From a virus: DNA of 25,492 bases. Position numbers and translations under genes: made by a program. The notes beneath the pieces were generated by a model. That model saw nothing but the letters and a program-made list of their open reading frames with translations, was not told the origin of the DNA and ran no database searches. The stretch is taken from IMG/VR virus record IMGVR_UViG_3300008267_006907, positions 1 to 25,492 of that record. One strand, written 5' to 3'. This document shows positions 7,945 to 14,979 of this stretch, piece after piece. Every line of letters begins with the position of its first letter. Positions within the stretch are counted from its first letter, which is position 1.

Positions 7945-8838
7945 ATGAATAAAAAACAAGCCGTACTATCGCTCAGTGGAGGTATGGATTCCTCTACGCT
8001 ACTCTTACACCTTCTAGCAAATGACTACGAAGTTACCGCATTATCTTTTGACTACGGTCAGAAGCATAGAGTTGAACTAGAGAGAGCAAAGTCGCTAGTA
8101 GAGTATATTAACTCAAATAAAGCAGGTGTGGATATCGAAGCAACTACCGATTTTAGAACAACTAAAAGCCACTCTAAAGTAAGACATCAAATTATTACCC
8201 TCGATGGATTATCTCAGTTACTCAACTCCTCTTTAGTAGAAGGAGGTAACGATGTACCTGAAGGGCACTACGAACAGGATAACATGAAAGACACTGTTGT
8301 ACCTAACCGTAACAAAATCTTCTCATCTATCATCCAAGCCGTTGCACTATCTCTTGCAAATAAGCAAGCAGGAGATGACTGCACAATAAATCCAGAGGTG
8401 TATATCGCATTAGGCATTCATGCTGGTGATCACGCTATCTACCCAGACTGTAGACAGGAGTTTAGAGATGCTGATTACAGTGCATTCTTAATAGGGAACT
8501 GGGGTGCTGAAAATGTAACTTTTTATACGCCGTATCTTAATGCAGATAAGTTCGGTATTTTACAAGACGGACAGGAGTGCTGTGAAGTTTTAGGTCTTAG
8601 TTTTGAAGAAGTATATAGCCGTACTAATACGAGCTACAAACCTATTAAGCTTCAAACACCAGCAGGGCCTCGCTGGTTCTCTGATTATAAATCAGCTGCA
8701 TCTGTAGAACGTATTGAAGCTTTCGTCAAACTAGGTCGACCTGATCCTGTAAGATATGCTGATGAGATGGGACCTGTGAATTGGGAGACAGCTAAAGCAC
8801 ACGTAGAAAAAGTATTACTTGAACACGCAACCAAATAA
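7945..8838 (+). CDS. queC: QueC-like 7-cyano-7-deazaguanine (preQ0) synthase lacking the zinc cysteines
   Basis: QueC turns 7-carboxy-7-deazaguanine into preQ0 using ATP and ammonia. This 297-aa protein has the PP-loop SGGMDSS (residues 11-17), FDYGQKHRVE (35-44), TVVPNRN (117-123, usual FVPGRN) and GIHAGDHAIYPDCRQEF (157-173). The C-terminal part keeps the family frame (FVKLGRPDPVRYA), but all four zinc-ligand cysteines of E. coli QueC are missing. The usual TCY is TSY (S230), and the CGxCxxC knuckle is replaced by RWFSDYKSAAS (243-253). It is longer than typical QueC (about 220-240 aa) because of inserts near 60-115. It heads the queC-dpdA-queF-formyltransferase run with gaps of 5 bases or less. 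This is probably a phage subfamily rather than decay, as the rest is intact. Confidence 0.87.
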   Translation: MNKKQAVLSLSGGMDSSTLLLHLLANDYEVTALSFDYGQKHRVELERAKSLVEYINSNKAGVDIEATTDFRTTKSHSKVRHQIITLDGLSQLLNSSLVEGGNDVPEGHYEQDNMKDTVVPNRNKIFSSIIQAVALSLANKQAGDDCTINPEVYIALGIHAGDHAIYPDCRQEFRDADYSAFLIGNWGAENVTFYTPYLNADKFGILQDGQECCEVLGLSFEEVYSRTNTSYKPIKLQTPAGPRWFSDYKSAASVERIEAFVKLGRPDPVRYADEMGPVNWETAKAHVEKVLLEHATK

Positions 8839-8843
8839 ATAAT

Positions 8844-9629
8844 ATGATAAGAATTTCACACGAAATACCTAAACAGCTATTTCCGTATCACGATCTGATC
8901 TCAGACTACCCCTATGTTTTAGGACATCTCCTAAATAAGGATAAGGAGTATACAGAGTTCTATAAACAGAGGTTAGAAAAAGCACCTTTCTCTATTCTAG
9001 ATAATTCTGCATTTGAGTTAGGAGAGTCTATACCGATGGAAGAGCTTTACGAGTTAGGAAAAGAATTCAATCCTACACATTTAGTACTCCCCGATAGAGT
9101 TAATGACTACAAGCAGACGATGGAGAATGCTGTGAAGTACCTCTCTGATTACAAAGTAGATGGGCAGCAGTATATTGGAGTATGCCAAGGAGAGACTTTT
9201 GATCAAATTGCAGATTGTATAGACTTCTATACAGACAAAGATGTTGATATTATTGCATTACCTTTTGACCTAGTACCTGATTCTGACTATTTGACAGTCA
9301 GGTTTAGATTCTTGAATTGGTGGTATGCGAATAGATTTACGTATAGAAGATCGGGTATCTATAAATTCCATCTACTTGGATGTCAGAACCCTGTCGAATT
9401 TCAGCTCTATAAGTATCATCAAGATCATATCGTACGCTATATTCACTCTCTGGATACTAGCTCACCAATCGTTAACGGATGGTCGGGTAATAGATTAGGA
9501 GAGAACGGATTAACTGTACCTAAGCCCAAAGATAAACTAGCTGATAATCTAGACATACAACTATCACCACAGCAAATAGACCTTATATTTCAAAACGTAA
9601 AAACCTTTAGATCATATGTCACAAAGTAG
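8844..9629 (+). CDS. dpdA: DpdA-like DNA-guanine transglycosylase
   Basis: DpdA is a relative of tRNA-guanine transglycosylase that swaps guanine in DNA for a 7-deazaguanine base. This 261-aa protein shows the family catalytic frame: ILDNSAFELGE with D53 as the first acid, HLVLPD (79-84), IGVCQGETFD (111-120), FHLLGCQNP (175-183) and IHSLDTSSP with D204 as the likely nucleophile. The TGT CxCxxC...H zinc site is absent, and the length is well below bacterial TGT (about 370 aa), which argues for a DNA-acting phage form rather than a tRNA enzyme. It lies between queC and queF and overlaps queF by 14 bases, which supports the assignment. Which DpdA subfamily it belongs to cannot be settled by eye. 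Confidence 0.85.
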   Translation: MIRISHEIPKQLFPYHDLISDYPYVLGHLLNKDKEYTEFYKQRLEKAPFSILDNSAFELGESIPMEELYELGKEFNPTHLVLPDRVNDYKQTMENAVKYLSDYKVDGQQYIGVCQGETFDQIADCIDFYTDKDVDIIALPFDLVPDSDYLTVRFRFLNWWYANRFTYRRSGIYKFHLLGCQNPVEFQLYKYHQDHIVRYIHSLDTSSPIVNGWSGNRLGENGLTVPKPKDKLADNLDIQLSPQQIDLIFQNVKTFRSYVTK

Positions 9630-10539
9630 TCTCATGAATGAAGCGGCTTCTAGGTCGCTAGGATCTGCAAACTCCTATGCAGTATATACGGATAAGTTTG
9701 ATCCATCGCAATTAAATCCTATGCCCCGTGCAGCAGCACGTCAAGACTGGGATATCACCGGTAATGAATTTGTAGGGTATGATGTATGGCATTGCCATGA
9801 AGCTACCTTTTTACTTAATAATGGATTGCCTGTAGCAGGTACTTTAAAGATTGTATGTCCAGCTTCGTCAGAGTTTATGGTAGAATCGAAGTCTTTTAAG
9901 TTATACCTCAATACATTCGATATGTGTAAAATGGGGGATACTTTAGTAGAAGCTATCGATAACTACGAATCTCAAGTTGCACACGATATTAGTAACTGTA
10001 TTGGTATGCCTACAGAGGTTAAGTTTTTCCAATCAGGAGAAGATAGAACAGCTGAAGGAGATCCTGCTACCGGATATGAAGATCTATTTAAGACTATTTC
10101 AACTAAGGAACTGGAAGGGATGGAAATCACAGACTATACTGGACAAGAAACTTATAGCGTAGTCGATGATTACGGTACATTACCAACTACTACTAGAGTC
10201 TTTACAAATGTACTAAGGTCGAGATGTAGGCACACTAAACAAAAAGATACCGGTACTGCTTATTTTGAGATTACTACAAAGAAAGGCAGAGTTAATCATA
10301 GAGAGCTTTTGAAGATGATTATTTCTCTGAGAGAAGTTAATGAGTTTCATGAATTCTGTGCAGAGAAGTTCTATACAGAGTTAATGAAGAATCCTTTGAT
10401 CGAAGAATGCTCGGTAATGCTACTCTATGCCCGGAGAGGATCTTTAGATATCTGCCCTGTAAGAGCTACTAAAGAGACGATGATACCTAAAGAGTTGAAA
10501 TCAAGATTTTATTACACCCGTAAAACCATGGGACAGTAA
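9616..10539 (+). CDS. queF: QueF-type NADPH-dependent preQ0 reductase
   Basis: QueF reduces the nitrile of preQ0 to the aminomethyl of preQ1. This 307-aa protein matches the long, two-domain QueF of E. coli (282 aa). It shows the ESKSFKLYLNTF motif (90-101) and the catalytic Cys in LRSRCRHTKQKDTG (C204) with the partner Asp seven residues later (D211), as C190/D197 in E. coli. It also has VNEFHEFCAE with H245/E246 (H229/E230) and a closing LLYARRGSLDICPVRA. All catalytic residues look intact. It overlaps dpdA by 14 bases, and its stop overlaps the next ATG by one base. In a phage it points to a preQ1-derived DNA base rather than preQ0. Confidence 0.92.
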   Translation: MSQSSLMNEAASRSLGSANSYAVYTDKFDPSQLNPMPRAAARQDWDITGNEFVGYDVWHCHEATFLLNNGLPVAGTLKIVCPASSEFMVESKSFKLYLNTFDMCKMGDTLVEAIDNYESQVAHDISNCIGMPTEVKFFQSGEDRTAEGDPATGYEDLFKTISTKELEGMEITDYTGQETYSVVDDYGTLPTTTRVFTNVLRSRCRHTKQKDTGTAYFEITTKKGRVNHRELLKMIISLREVNEFHEFCAEKFYTELMKNPLIEECSVMLLYARRGSLDICPVRATKETMIPKELKSRFYYTRKTMGQ

Positions 10540-11096
10540 TGAGAAAAGCAAACTGGACAGTATTCGTATCTCAGACTGGATCTGAGGTAATGAGCTTGGC
10601 TAAGGCACTCGATGTAGTGCCTAGCCTCCTTTTAACCAACAATCCAAGAAAGCTACGCGGAGATGTACAGGAGTTTTTAGAGGAGCATGGATGTGCAGTA
10701 GACTGTATACCTTTTAACCCTTTATTAGAACATTATCTCCGTGAAGATGTCTTAGACAGTAATATCATAACGCTTCATGGATATCTACGGATAATCCCAA
10801 GCGGATTCATTCTGAGATATAGTCCTCGAAAGATATACAATGGGCATCCTGGATTGATAACTGATTACCCGGAATTGAAAGGTAAAGATCCTCAGATCAG
10901 GGCCTGGGAGGGTGGATACGAGATAGTAGGGTCAGTAGTTCATGAAGTTACAGAAGGAGTAGACGAAGGAGAGGTATTGAGATTTTCAGCAGTACAGAAC
11001 ACCGCTAAGTCGCTAGACGACATGTATAATACGCTAAGAGAGACTTCTCTTGAAGCTTGGGTAGATTTTTTTACTAACAATTTGTTGGTAGATTGA
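10539..11096 (+). CDS. dpdN: PurN-like formyltransferase, candidate preQ1 formyltransferase (DpdN role)
   Basis: This 185-aa protein has the fold signature of 10-formyl-tetrahydrofolate-dependent formyltransferases such as PurN. LHGYLRIIPSGF (79-90) corresponds to the PurN LAGFMRIL block. IYNGHPGLI gives N101 and H103, equivalent to catalytic N106 and H108 of E. coli PurN. VGSVVHEVTEGVDEGEVL gives D142, equivalent to D144. The phosphoribosyl-binding P-loop-like N-terminus of PurN is not obvious, so the substrate is probably not GAR. Its ATG overlaps the queF stop, directly after the enzyme that makes an aminomethyl group. From memory, published work on phage 7-deazaguanines proposed a formyltransferase named DpdN that gives 7-(formylamino)methyl-7-deazaguanine. 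This gene fits that role by context; the activity is inferred. Confidence 0.78.
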   Translation: MRKANWTVFVSQTGSEVMSLAKALDVVPSLLLTNNPRKLRGDVQEFLEEHGCAVDCIPFNPLLEHYLREDVLDSNIITLHGYLRIIPSGFILRYSPRKIYNGHPGLITDYPELKGKDPQIRAWEGGYEIVGSVVHEVTEGVDEGEVLRFSAVQNTAKSLDDMYNTLRETSLEAWVDFFTNNLLVD

Positions 11097-11115
11097 AAGT
11101 AATTCACTATTTTTA
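11085..11115 (+). promoter_or_regulatory. Promoter TTG-N20-TATTTTTA at the end of the formyltransferase gene
   Basis: TTG at 11085-11087, 20 bases, TATTTTTA at 11108-11115. The kinase ATG is 4 bases further on, giving a predicted leaderless or near-leaderless mRNA. Confidence 0.65.
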
Positions 11116-11119
11116 ATTT

Positions 11120-11629
11120 ATGAAAATACTATTAGGAAGCCATGGCGTAGGCAAGAGCACGCTATTGAAAGCAGTACAGGAGAAGTATCCGGATTACTAT
11201 GTAACTGACGGATTCTCAAGACCTGTCTATAAGATTAGTAGAATGCTAGATTTCTCAGAGACTGAGAAGCAAGTTGTTATCAATGAGCTATCAGCCTGGG
11301 CTTATCAGAACTATCTAACGCATACGAATGTAATCTCTACTAGATCTATCATTGACTGTATTATCTATTCACAGATTCTACATCCGAAGATGGATTTGAC
11401 TGAGATGATACAGCTATTCGATAATACTAAAGATGTAGTGGAGTACTTCTTCTATATTCCTATTGAATTTGGATTTATCTACGATCCGGACAGACTTAAT
11501 GAAGAGTTGCAAAAGAAAGTAGATTTCTTCTTCCAAGATTTTATTAACACTCACGTACCTGCAGATAAGCTTATCACTATTACAGGGACTGTTGAAGAGA
11601 GATTAGAAACCATATCAAAATACCTATAA
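11120..11629 (+). CDS. P-loop NTPase, AAA/nucleoside-kinase-like
   Basis: This 169-aa protein starts with a strand and Walker A motif, MKILLGSHGVGKSTLL (GSHGVGKS, residues 7-14). The remainder is compatible with small nucleotide or NadR-type kinases: VISTRSIIDCIIYS (about 71-84) could be the DR-type region, and the C-terminus has a plausible base-binding or lid segment. The small size and lack of a strong Walker B suggest a kinase-like rather than a motor ATPase. It has its own promoter and lies between the formyltransferase and queD, so a role in handling a nucleotide or modified base is possible but unproven. Confidence 0.7.
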   Translation: MKILLGSHGVGKSTLLKAVQEKYPDYYVTDGFSRPVYKISRMLDFSETEKQVVINELSAWAYQNYLTHTNVISTRSIIDCIIYSQILHPKMDLTEMIQLFDNTKDVVEYFFYIPIEFGFIYDPDRLNEELQKKVDFFFQDFINTHVPADKLITITGTVEERLETISKYL

Positions 11630-11630
11630 T

Positions 11631-12089
11631 ATGTTTATGTCATGTAAACTGTTTGACGGATACAGTACAATATTCCGTCAGTGGCGTGCAGAAGGGACGC
11701 ATTGCAGATTTATTCACGGGTACGGAATATCTTTCCGAATCTGGTTTGAAGGTGAGTTAGATGAGAGGAATTGGGTATGGGATTTTGGAGGAATGAAAAG
11801 AGCTAAGGGTAAGATTGATGGAATGAATCCTAAAGAATGGATGGACTATATGTTCGACCATACCTGTTTAGTAGCGGAAGATGATCCAGGTATAGGCGGA
11901 TTCAAAACCATGGATCAGCTAGGAGTTATTCAGTTAAGGTTATTACCTGCTGTAGGTGCTGAACAGTTCGCAAAGTTTATCTACGATAAAGTAAATACTT
12001 TTGTAGTAGAAGAGACTGCAGGTCGAGTTAAAGTATCTAAAGTAGAGTTCTACGAAAATAACAAGAACAGCGCAATCTATATACCTTGA
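11631..12089 (+). CDS. queD: QueD-like 6-carboxytetrahydropterin synthase, variant metal site
   Basis: QueD makes 6-carboxytetrahydropterin from dihydroneopterin triphosphate, the second step to preQ0. This 152-aa protein fits the family: THCRFIHGYGISF (23-35) with C25 as the catalytic Cys (C27 in E. coli), LDERNWVWDFGGMK (43-56), FDHTCLV with D76/H77 (D70/H71), and a late VEFYEN carrying the conserved Glu. Of the three zinc His of E. coli QueD, only the first of HGH is kept (H29); the second is Tyr31, and the earlier AAH His is Phe15 in YSTIFRQW. I believe other HGY-type QueD relatives share this, so it may be a subfamily trait. Start ATG 11631; Met3 is an alternative start. It overlaps the next gene by four bases. 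Confidence 0.8.
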   Translation: MFMSCKLFDGYSTIFRQWRAEGTHCRFIHGYGISFRIWFEGELDERNWVWDFGGMKRAKGKIDGMNPKEWMDYMFDHTCLVAEDDPGIGGFKTMDQLGVIQLRLLPAVGAEQFAKFIYDKVNTFVVEETAGRVKVSKVEFYENNKNSAIYIP

Positions 12090-12487
12090 CAGAAAAAAAG
12101 AAACCAGACTTAGTAGTATGGGATGAGGAGCGTGGCTACTATCCAAGAGAGCTAACCTACGGAAGTAACCTAGGTGCTCCTGCCATTCAAATAGATGATG
12201 TAATGGGATGGAGGCATTCCAAGGTAGAAGATGTTAATAACCAGTTCAGAACACGTTATGAAGAGTTAAAAGCAGAAGCAGGAAAGCTTATTGACGAGTA
12301 TAACTGGAATGATCTTATATATACCAGAGTAGAGTATAGCTTTCAACCAGTAGTAGGTCACGTATATCACATGTATATGAGAGACAACGAAAGTTTGTTT
12401 CTTTCTATCATAGATCCACGACAATGGAAGATGAAGCACGTAGCAAGCTTCCGATTAGACTCAACAAATAAATGGATAAAACTATAA
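12086..12487 (+). CDS. DUF2452-like protein
   Basis: This 133-aa protein resembles the DUF2452 family, uncharacterised proteins found in bacteria including Bacteroidota. Matching blocks are YYPRELTYGSNLGAPAIQIDDVMGW (about 18-42), VYHMYMRDNESLFLSIIDPRQW (about 93-114) and a closing FRLDSTNKWIKL. The start appears to be TTG 12086, overlapping the queD stop by four bases (TTGA); no ATG is near the true N-terminus. It is soluble, with no membrane segment and no cysteines. Function is unknown; it is part of the queD-queE block and probably co-transcribed. Confidence 0.7.
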   Translation: MTEKKKPDLVVWDEERGYYPRELTYGSNLGAPAIQIDDVMGWRHSKVEDVNNQFRTRYEELKAEAGKLIDEYNWNDLIYTRVEYSFQPVVGHVYHMYMRDNESLFLSIIDPRQWKMKHVASFRLDSTNKWIKL

Positions 12488-12490
12488 ACT

Positions 12491-12949
12491 ATGTCATACA
12501 GCCGGTGGACAACATCAACATGGTACACATTCTGGTCAGCAGCAGGCCCTAACATGAATTTTAAATGGCCAACTAAAGAACTAAAAGATGCTCAAGTATT
12601 TGAGATCTGCGACTTCCGACCCTACAGCATCACATACGGTGAGCTGAAGGAGAAGGGTGGATTAGCAATCTTGAAAGAAGTAGAGGAGCACTACAGTAAG
12701 AGCTCTCCTACTGTAATCCTCAAAGGATTTAACGACGATGGCGAAGCTATCTACGAAGATACAATGACCGAACCAAAAAATATAACCAAGAGTGACTTAT
12801 CAGAGCTCGGCTACTACTTCCAGCAATTCATAGAAGATGTCGATCAGCATTTTGAGCTTGGGACTTTTTTGATATATGAGTGGTACTATCCAATCCGAAA
12901 TAAAATAAGTTGGACGTACGAAAAATTTATCCGATCTTTAAAGGATTAA
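12491..12949 (+). CDS. Unknown protein, aromatic-rich N-terminus
   Basis: I do not recognise this 152-aa protein. It opens with a Trp/Tyr/Phe-rich segment (SYSRWTTSTWYTFWSAAG) that is too polar for a clear membrane span. It then has an acidic-basic mixed body with FEICDFRPYSITYGELK and IYEDTMTEPKNITKSDLSELGYYFQQFIEDVD, and a C-terminal LIYEWYYPIRNKISWTYEKFIRSL. Start ATG 12491 lies three bases after the DUF2452 stop. It is tightly packed between coding genes with no promoter, so it belongs to the queD-queE transcript. Confidence 0.68.
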   Translation: MSYSRWTTSTWYTFWSAAGPNMNFKWPTKELKDAQVFEICDFRPYSITYGELKEKGGLAILKEVEEHYSKSSPTVILKGFNDDGEAIYEDTMTEPKNITKSDLSELGYYFQQFIEDVDQHFELGTFLIYEWYYPIRNKISWTYEKFIRSLKD

Positions 12950-12952
12950 GAA

Positions 12953-13183
12953 ATGACAGTTAAACAATTAATCGACATCCTAGATCGCCTAGATCCAGAC
13001 CTAGAAGTATTCACTAGAGGATATGAAGGGGGATACGAGTATGCTGAGCTGAAAGGAGCTCCTATTGACGTAGCACTAGATTACTATAACGACGACGAGT
13101 GGTGGTATGGTAGACATCAAGTTGTCGATCTGGTAACAGACAACAAAGAAAACTATAAAATTGTAAAAGGAATAATACTATGA
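12953..13183 (+). CDS. Small acidic unknown protein
   Basis: This 76-aa acidic protein opens with MTVKQLIDILDRLDPDLEVFTRGYEGGYEYAEL, a pattern common in small phage and bacterial proteins of unknown role. It contains DDEWWYGRHQVVDLV and ends in a hydrophobic IVKGIIL. It lies three bases after the previous stop, and its own TGA overlaps the queE ATG (ATGA), so queE translation is probably coupled to it. Confidence 0.7.
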   Translation: MTVKQLIDILDRLDPDLEVFTRGYEGGYEYAELKGAPIDVALDYYNDDEWWYGRHQVVDLVTDNKENYKIVKGIIL

Positions 13184-13656
13184 GTAAAATCGATACACAC
13201 AAGCTGCTAATCAGCTCGGATTTCTATTCGGTACAAGGAGAAGGAATCTCCTCAGGTGTACCGTCCTACTTCGTCCGCTTAGGCATATGTAACCTAACTT
13301 GCGGTATGAGTAGAGCATTCACTAACGCTTTAATGAAGGAAAAATCATTAGAGGATGGTGAAATATTTGAAGGTGACTTACACAAGGAAGGTAAAGCAAC
13401 ATGGACTTGTGATAGTACATCTCAATGGCTATGGAGAGGTGAAGATAAAGAATTTCAATATCTGATTGATCAATGGAAAGAACAAGGTATCTATGAAGAT
13501 ATTAAGAACGGTACTATCCATATTATTTGGACTGGTGGTGAACCTACAATTAAAGGACATCAGGAAGCTATTAGTAACTTCATTAAGTACTGGAAATTAA
13601 GTGATCCATCTATTAACAAAGTTATATCAGGTGGTTTATCACATAGATCAAATTAA
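13180..13656 (+). pseudogene. queE: queE N-terminal part (7-carboxy-7-deazaguanine synthase), frame broken
   Basis: QueE is a radical-SAM enzyme that contracts 6-carboxytetrahydropterin to 7-carboxy-7-deazaguanine. This 158-aa reading frame has the QueE start (DFYSVQGEGISSGVPSYFVRLG) and CNLTC (from about residue 37). After an unusually long insert of about 38 residues it has TWTCDS, which together supply the three cluster cysteines. It then has IHIIWTGGEPTIKGHQEAI, the family GGEP region. I believe phage QueE proteins with this long insert exist. After FIKYWKLSDPSINK the frame runs into a nonhomologous VISGGLSHRSN and stops at 13656. The ETNGT motif expected at this point is absent from every frame, so a small deletion has shifted the frame. 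Alternatives are a sequencing error or an unrecognised recoding signal. Confidence 0.82.
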
Positions 13657-13975
13657 CTGTTCACCAAAGCTATCTAACTCAGGTATGACTGAGAAACAAC
13701 GTATCAATCCAGACGCAATCAAGCGTATAATGGAACATTCCAATTACCAATTTAAATTTGTTATTTCAAATGAAGAAGATGTTAAAGAATTATTCCGTGA
13801 CTTTGTTGTACCATTTAGCATACCTCTTACCAAAGTCGTTTGTATGCCAGGACTAGATAGTCAAACTGATTTTCATGAGCGTACTCAATTCGTATTAGAG
13901 ATGGCTAAGAAGTATAAATTTAGAGGCTTAACAAGATTGCACATTTCGGCTTGGAATTTGACACTTAATGTGTAA
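13601..13975 (+). pseudogene. queE: queE C-terminal part in the +1 frame
   Basis: Reading resumes one frame over with YHIDQINCSPKLSNSGMTEKQ, the conserved QueE segment after ETNGT. It continues through FKFVISNEEDVKELF and KVVCMPGLDSQTDFHERTQFVLEMAKKY to the expected end, RLHISAWNLTLNV. Apart from the lost motif the C-terminus looks complete. The listed start is just the first in-frame ATG (13601); another ATG at 13685 is possible. Without the N-terminal cysteine cluster this fragment cannot be active alone. Its final codons (aca ctt aat gtg taa) encode the same TLNV-stop as the repeated ends downstream but with different synonymous codons. Confidence 0.78.
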
Positions 13976-14001
13976 TTAGCTTGGGATAAAACGCTGAACC
14001 G

Positions 14002-14027
14002 TACTATTTATTATAAATAATATAGTA
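14002..14027 (+). promoter_or_regulatory. Hairpin covering the HNH gene start
   Basis: TACTAT (14002-14007) pairs with ATAGTA (14022-14027), and TTATT (14008-14012) pairs with AATAA (14016-14020), giving an 11-bp AT-rich stem with one bulge. The stem includes the A of the HNH start codon. T4 homing-endonuclease genes are known to carry hairpins that block early translation; this one could act likewise. A weak promoter-like TTG at 13981 with 21-base spacing lies upstream. Confidence 0.5.
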
Positions 14028-14671
14028 TGAAAGGTAAAAGAGATGTCGATGCAGAAAACTACGTATGCACAGCTTGTGGTACAGCTTTTAAGAGTGAGAC
14101 AGTTAAGAACCATGAACATAAATTCTGTAGCGATGTTTGCAGAATTAGATATGGATTTAAAGATGAGATCTGTGCTGAATGTAAGATATCAATAAGCATT
14201 AGAAGGAATAAGATGCGAAATAACTACTTCTGCTCTAAGAAATGCTACCACAGCTGGCAAAGCGTTAATGTAAAACCACCGCAGACTGAGAATAGAAAGG
14301 CTAGAGCTAATAGTCCAGAAGCTATCGAAAAGAGAAAGAAAACGTGGGAAGTTAGCGGAAGATTATTTAACTTTAAGGATAACAAAGATTGGAAGCGATA
14401 CTATAAAAAGTGCGACGCTTTGACTAGGGCAATAAAAGCTGAAATGTTAAAAGAGTGGGATGGTTACGATTACTACGACGGTGAGTATATTAAGCCTTAT
14501 CTAGAGCTGAGTGTTCATCATAAAAACTATCCTACATTAGATCATAAGTACCCCAGAAGCAAAGCATTTCAGGATGGACTTACACCACACGAGATTACAG
14601 TAAAAGAGAACCTTGTCTGGACTAAAAGAACTAACAATAGTAAAAAAGGTAATAAAACATTAAACGTATAA
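14027..14671 (+). CDS. HNH homing endonuclease with zinc-finger N-terminus
   Basis: This 214-aa protein has an N-terminal pair of treble-clef-like zinc motifs (CTACGTAF...FCSDVC, about 14-38; CAECKIS...FCSKKC, about 50-72). A basic linker follows, then an HNH nuclease core, LSVHHKNYPTLDHKYP through NLVWTKRTNNSKKG (about 160-208), with the HH, DH and two Asn positions of the family. Such free-standing enzymes cut a specific site in a related phage lacking the gene and spread by gene conversion. It sits immediately after the broken queE, separated by a start-codon hairpin. Its last residues, NKTLNV, do not look HNH-like. They match the expected QueE C-terminus and are encoded by a 17-bp repeat found at two further gene ends. 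Confidence 0.86.
   Translation: MKGKRDVDAENYVCTACGTAFKSETVKNHEHKFCSDVCRIRYGFKDEICAECKISISIRRNKMRNNYFCSKKCYHSWQSVNVKPPQTENRKARANSPEAIEKRKKTWEVSGRLFNFKDNKDWKRYYKKCDALTRAIKAEMLKEWDGYDYYDGEYIKPYLELSVHHKNYPTLDHKYPRSKAFQDGLTPHEITVKENLVWTKRTNNSKKGNKTLNV
14655..14671 (+). repeat. 17-bp direct repeat, copy 1 (queE-3'-end-like), at the HNH gene end
   Basis: AAACATTAAACGTATAA. In the HNH frame it encodes the terminal TLNV-stop. Identical copies are at 14960-14976 and 15182-15198; a synonymous form ends queE at 13961-13975. The next ATG is one base downstream. Confidence 0.9.
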
Positions 14672-14672
14672 C

Positions 14673-14960
14673 ATGAAAACAGGAACATCAAGACTAATGG
14701 ATAACGTACTAAACAAAGACAACGAAATAAACAAATCAGGTAATTACAACGAAGAATGGATTATCGATTCTCAGCAAGAACATACCTTAACAGAAAAGAA
14801 CTTCACCGTCTGTAATACTTTCGTACCAGGACCTGATTATGTAGGTTGCTACGCTCTTGGAGGAAACGTTGGATTGAAGATCTACTTTGGAAAGAAACCA
14901 AAATGGCTACACAGGAAAATGATGAAATTATGTTTAGGATGGGAATGGATTGATAATTAA
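14673..14960 (+). CDS. Unknown 95-aa protein in the HNH patch
   Basis: I do not recognise this protein. The N-terminus is polar and Asn-rich (MKTGTSRLMDNVLNKDNEINKSGNYNEEW). The middle contains VCNTFVPGPDYVGCYALGGNVGLKIYFG, and the C-terminus is basic and aromatic (KKPKWLHRKMMKLCLGWEWIDN), a tail I associate loosely with small phage proteins. It starts one base after repeat copy 1, and its stop codon abuts repeat copy 2. The repeat is therefore outside the reading frame here, unlike in its neighbours. It may be a cassette carried with the HNH gene. Confidence 0.62.
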   Translation: MKTGTSRLMDNVLNKDNEINKSGNYNEEWIIDSQQEHTLTEKNFTVCNTFVPGPDYVGCYALGGNVGLKIYFGKKPKWLHRKMMKLCLGWEWIDN

Positions 14961-14976
14961 AACATTAAACGTATAA
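14960..14976 (+). repeat. 17-bp direct repeat, copy 2, after the 95-aa gene
   Basis: AAACATTAAACGTATAA, identical to copies 1 and 3. Its first base is the last base of the preceding stop codon, so it is essentially intergenic. The next ATG is at 14980. Confidence 0.9.
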
Positions 14977-14979
14977 GTT

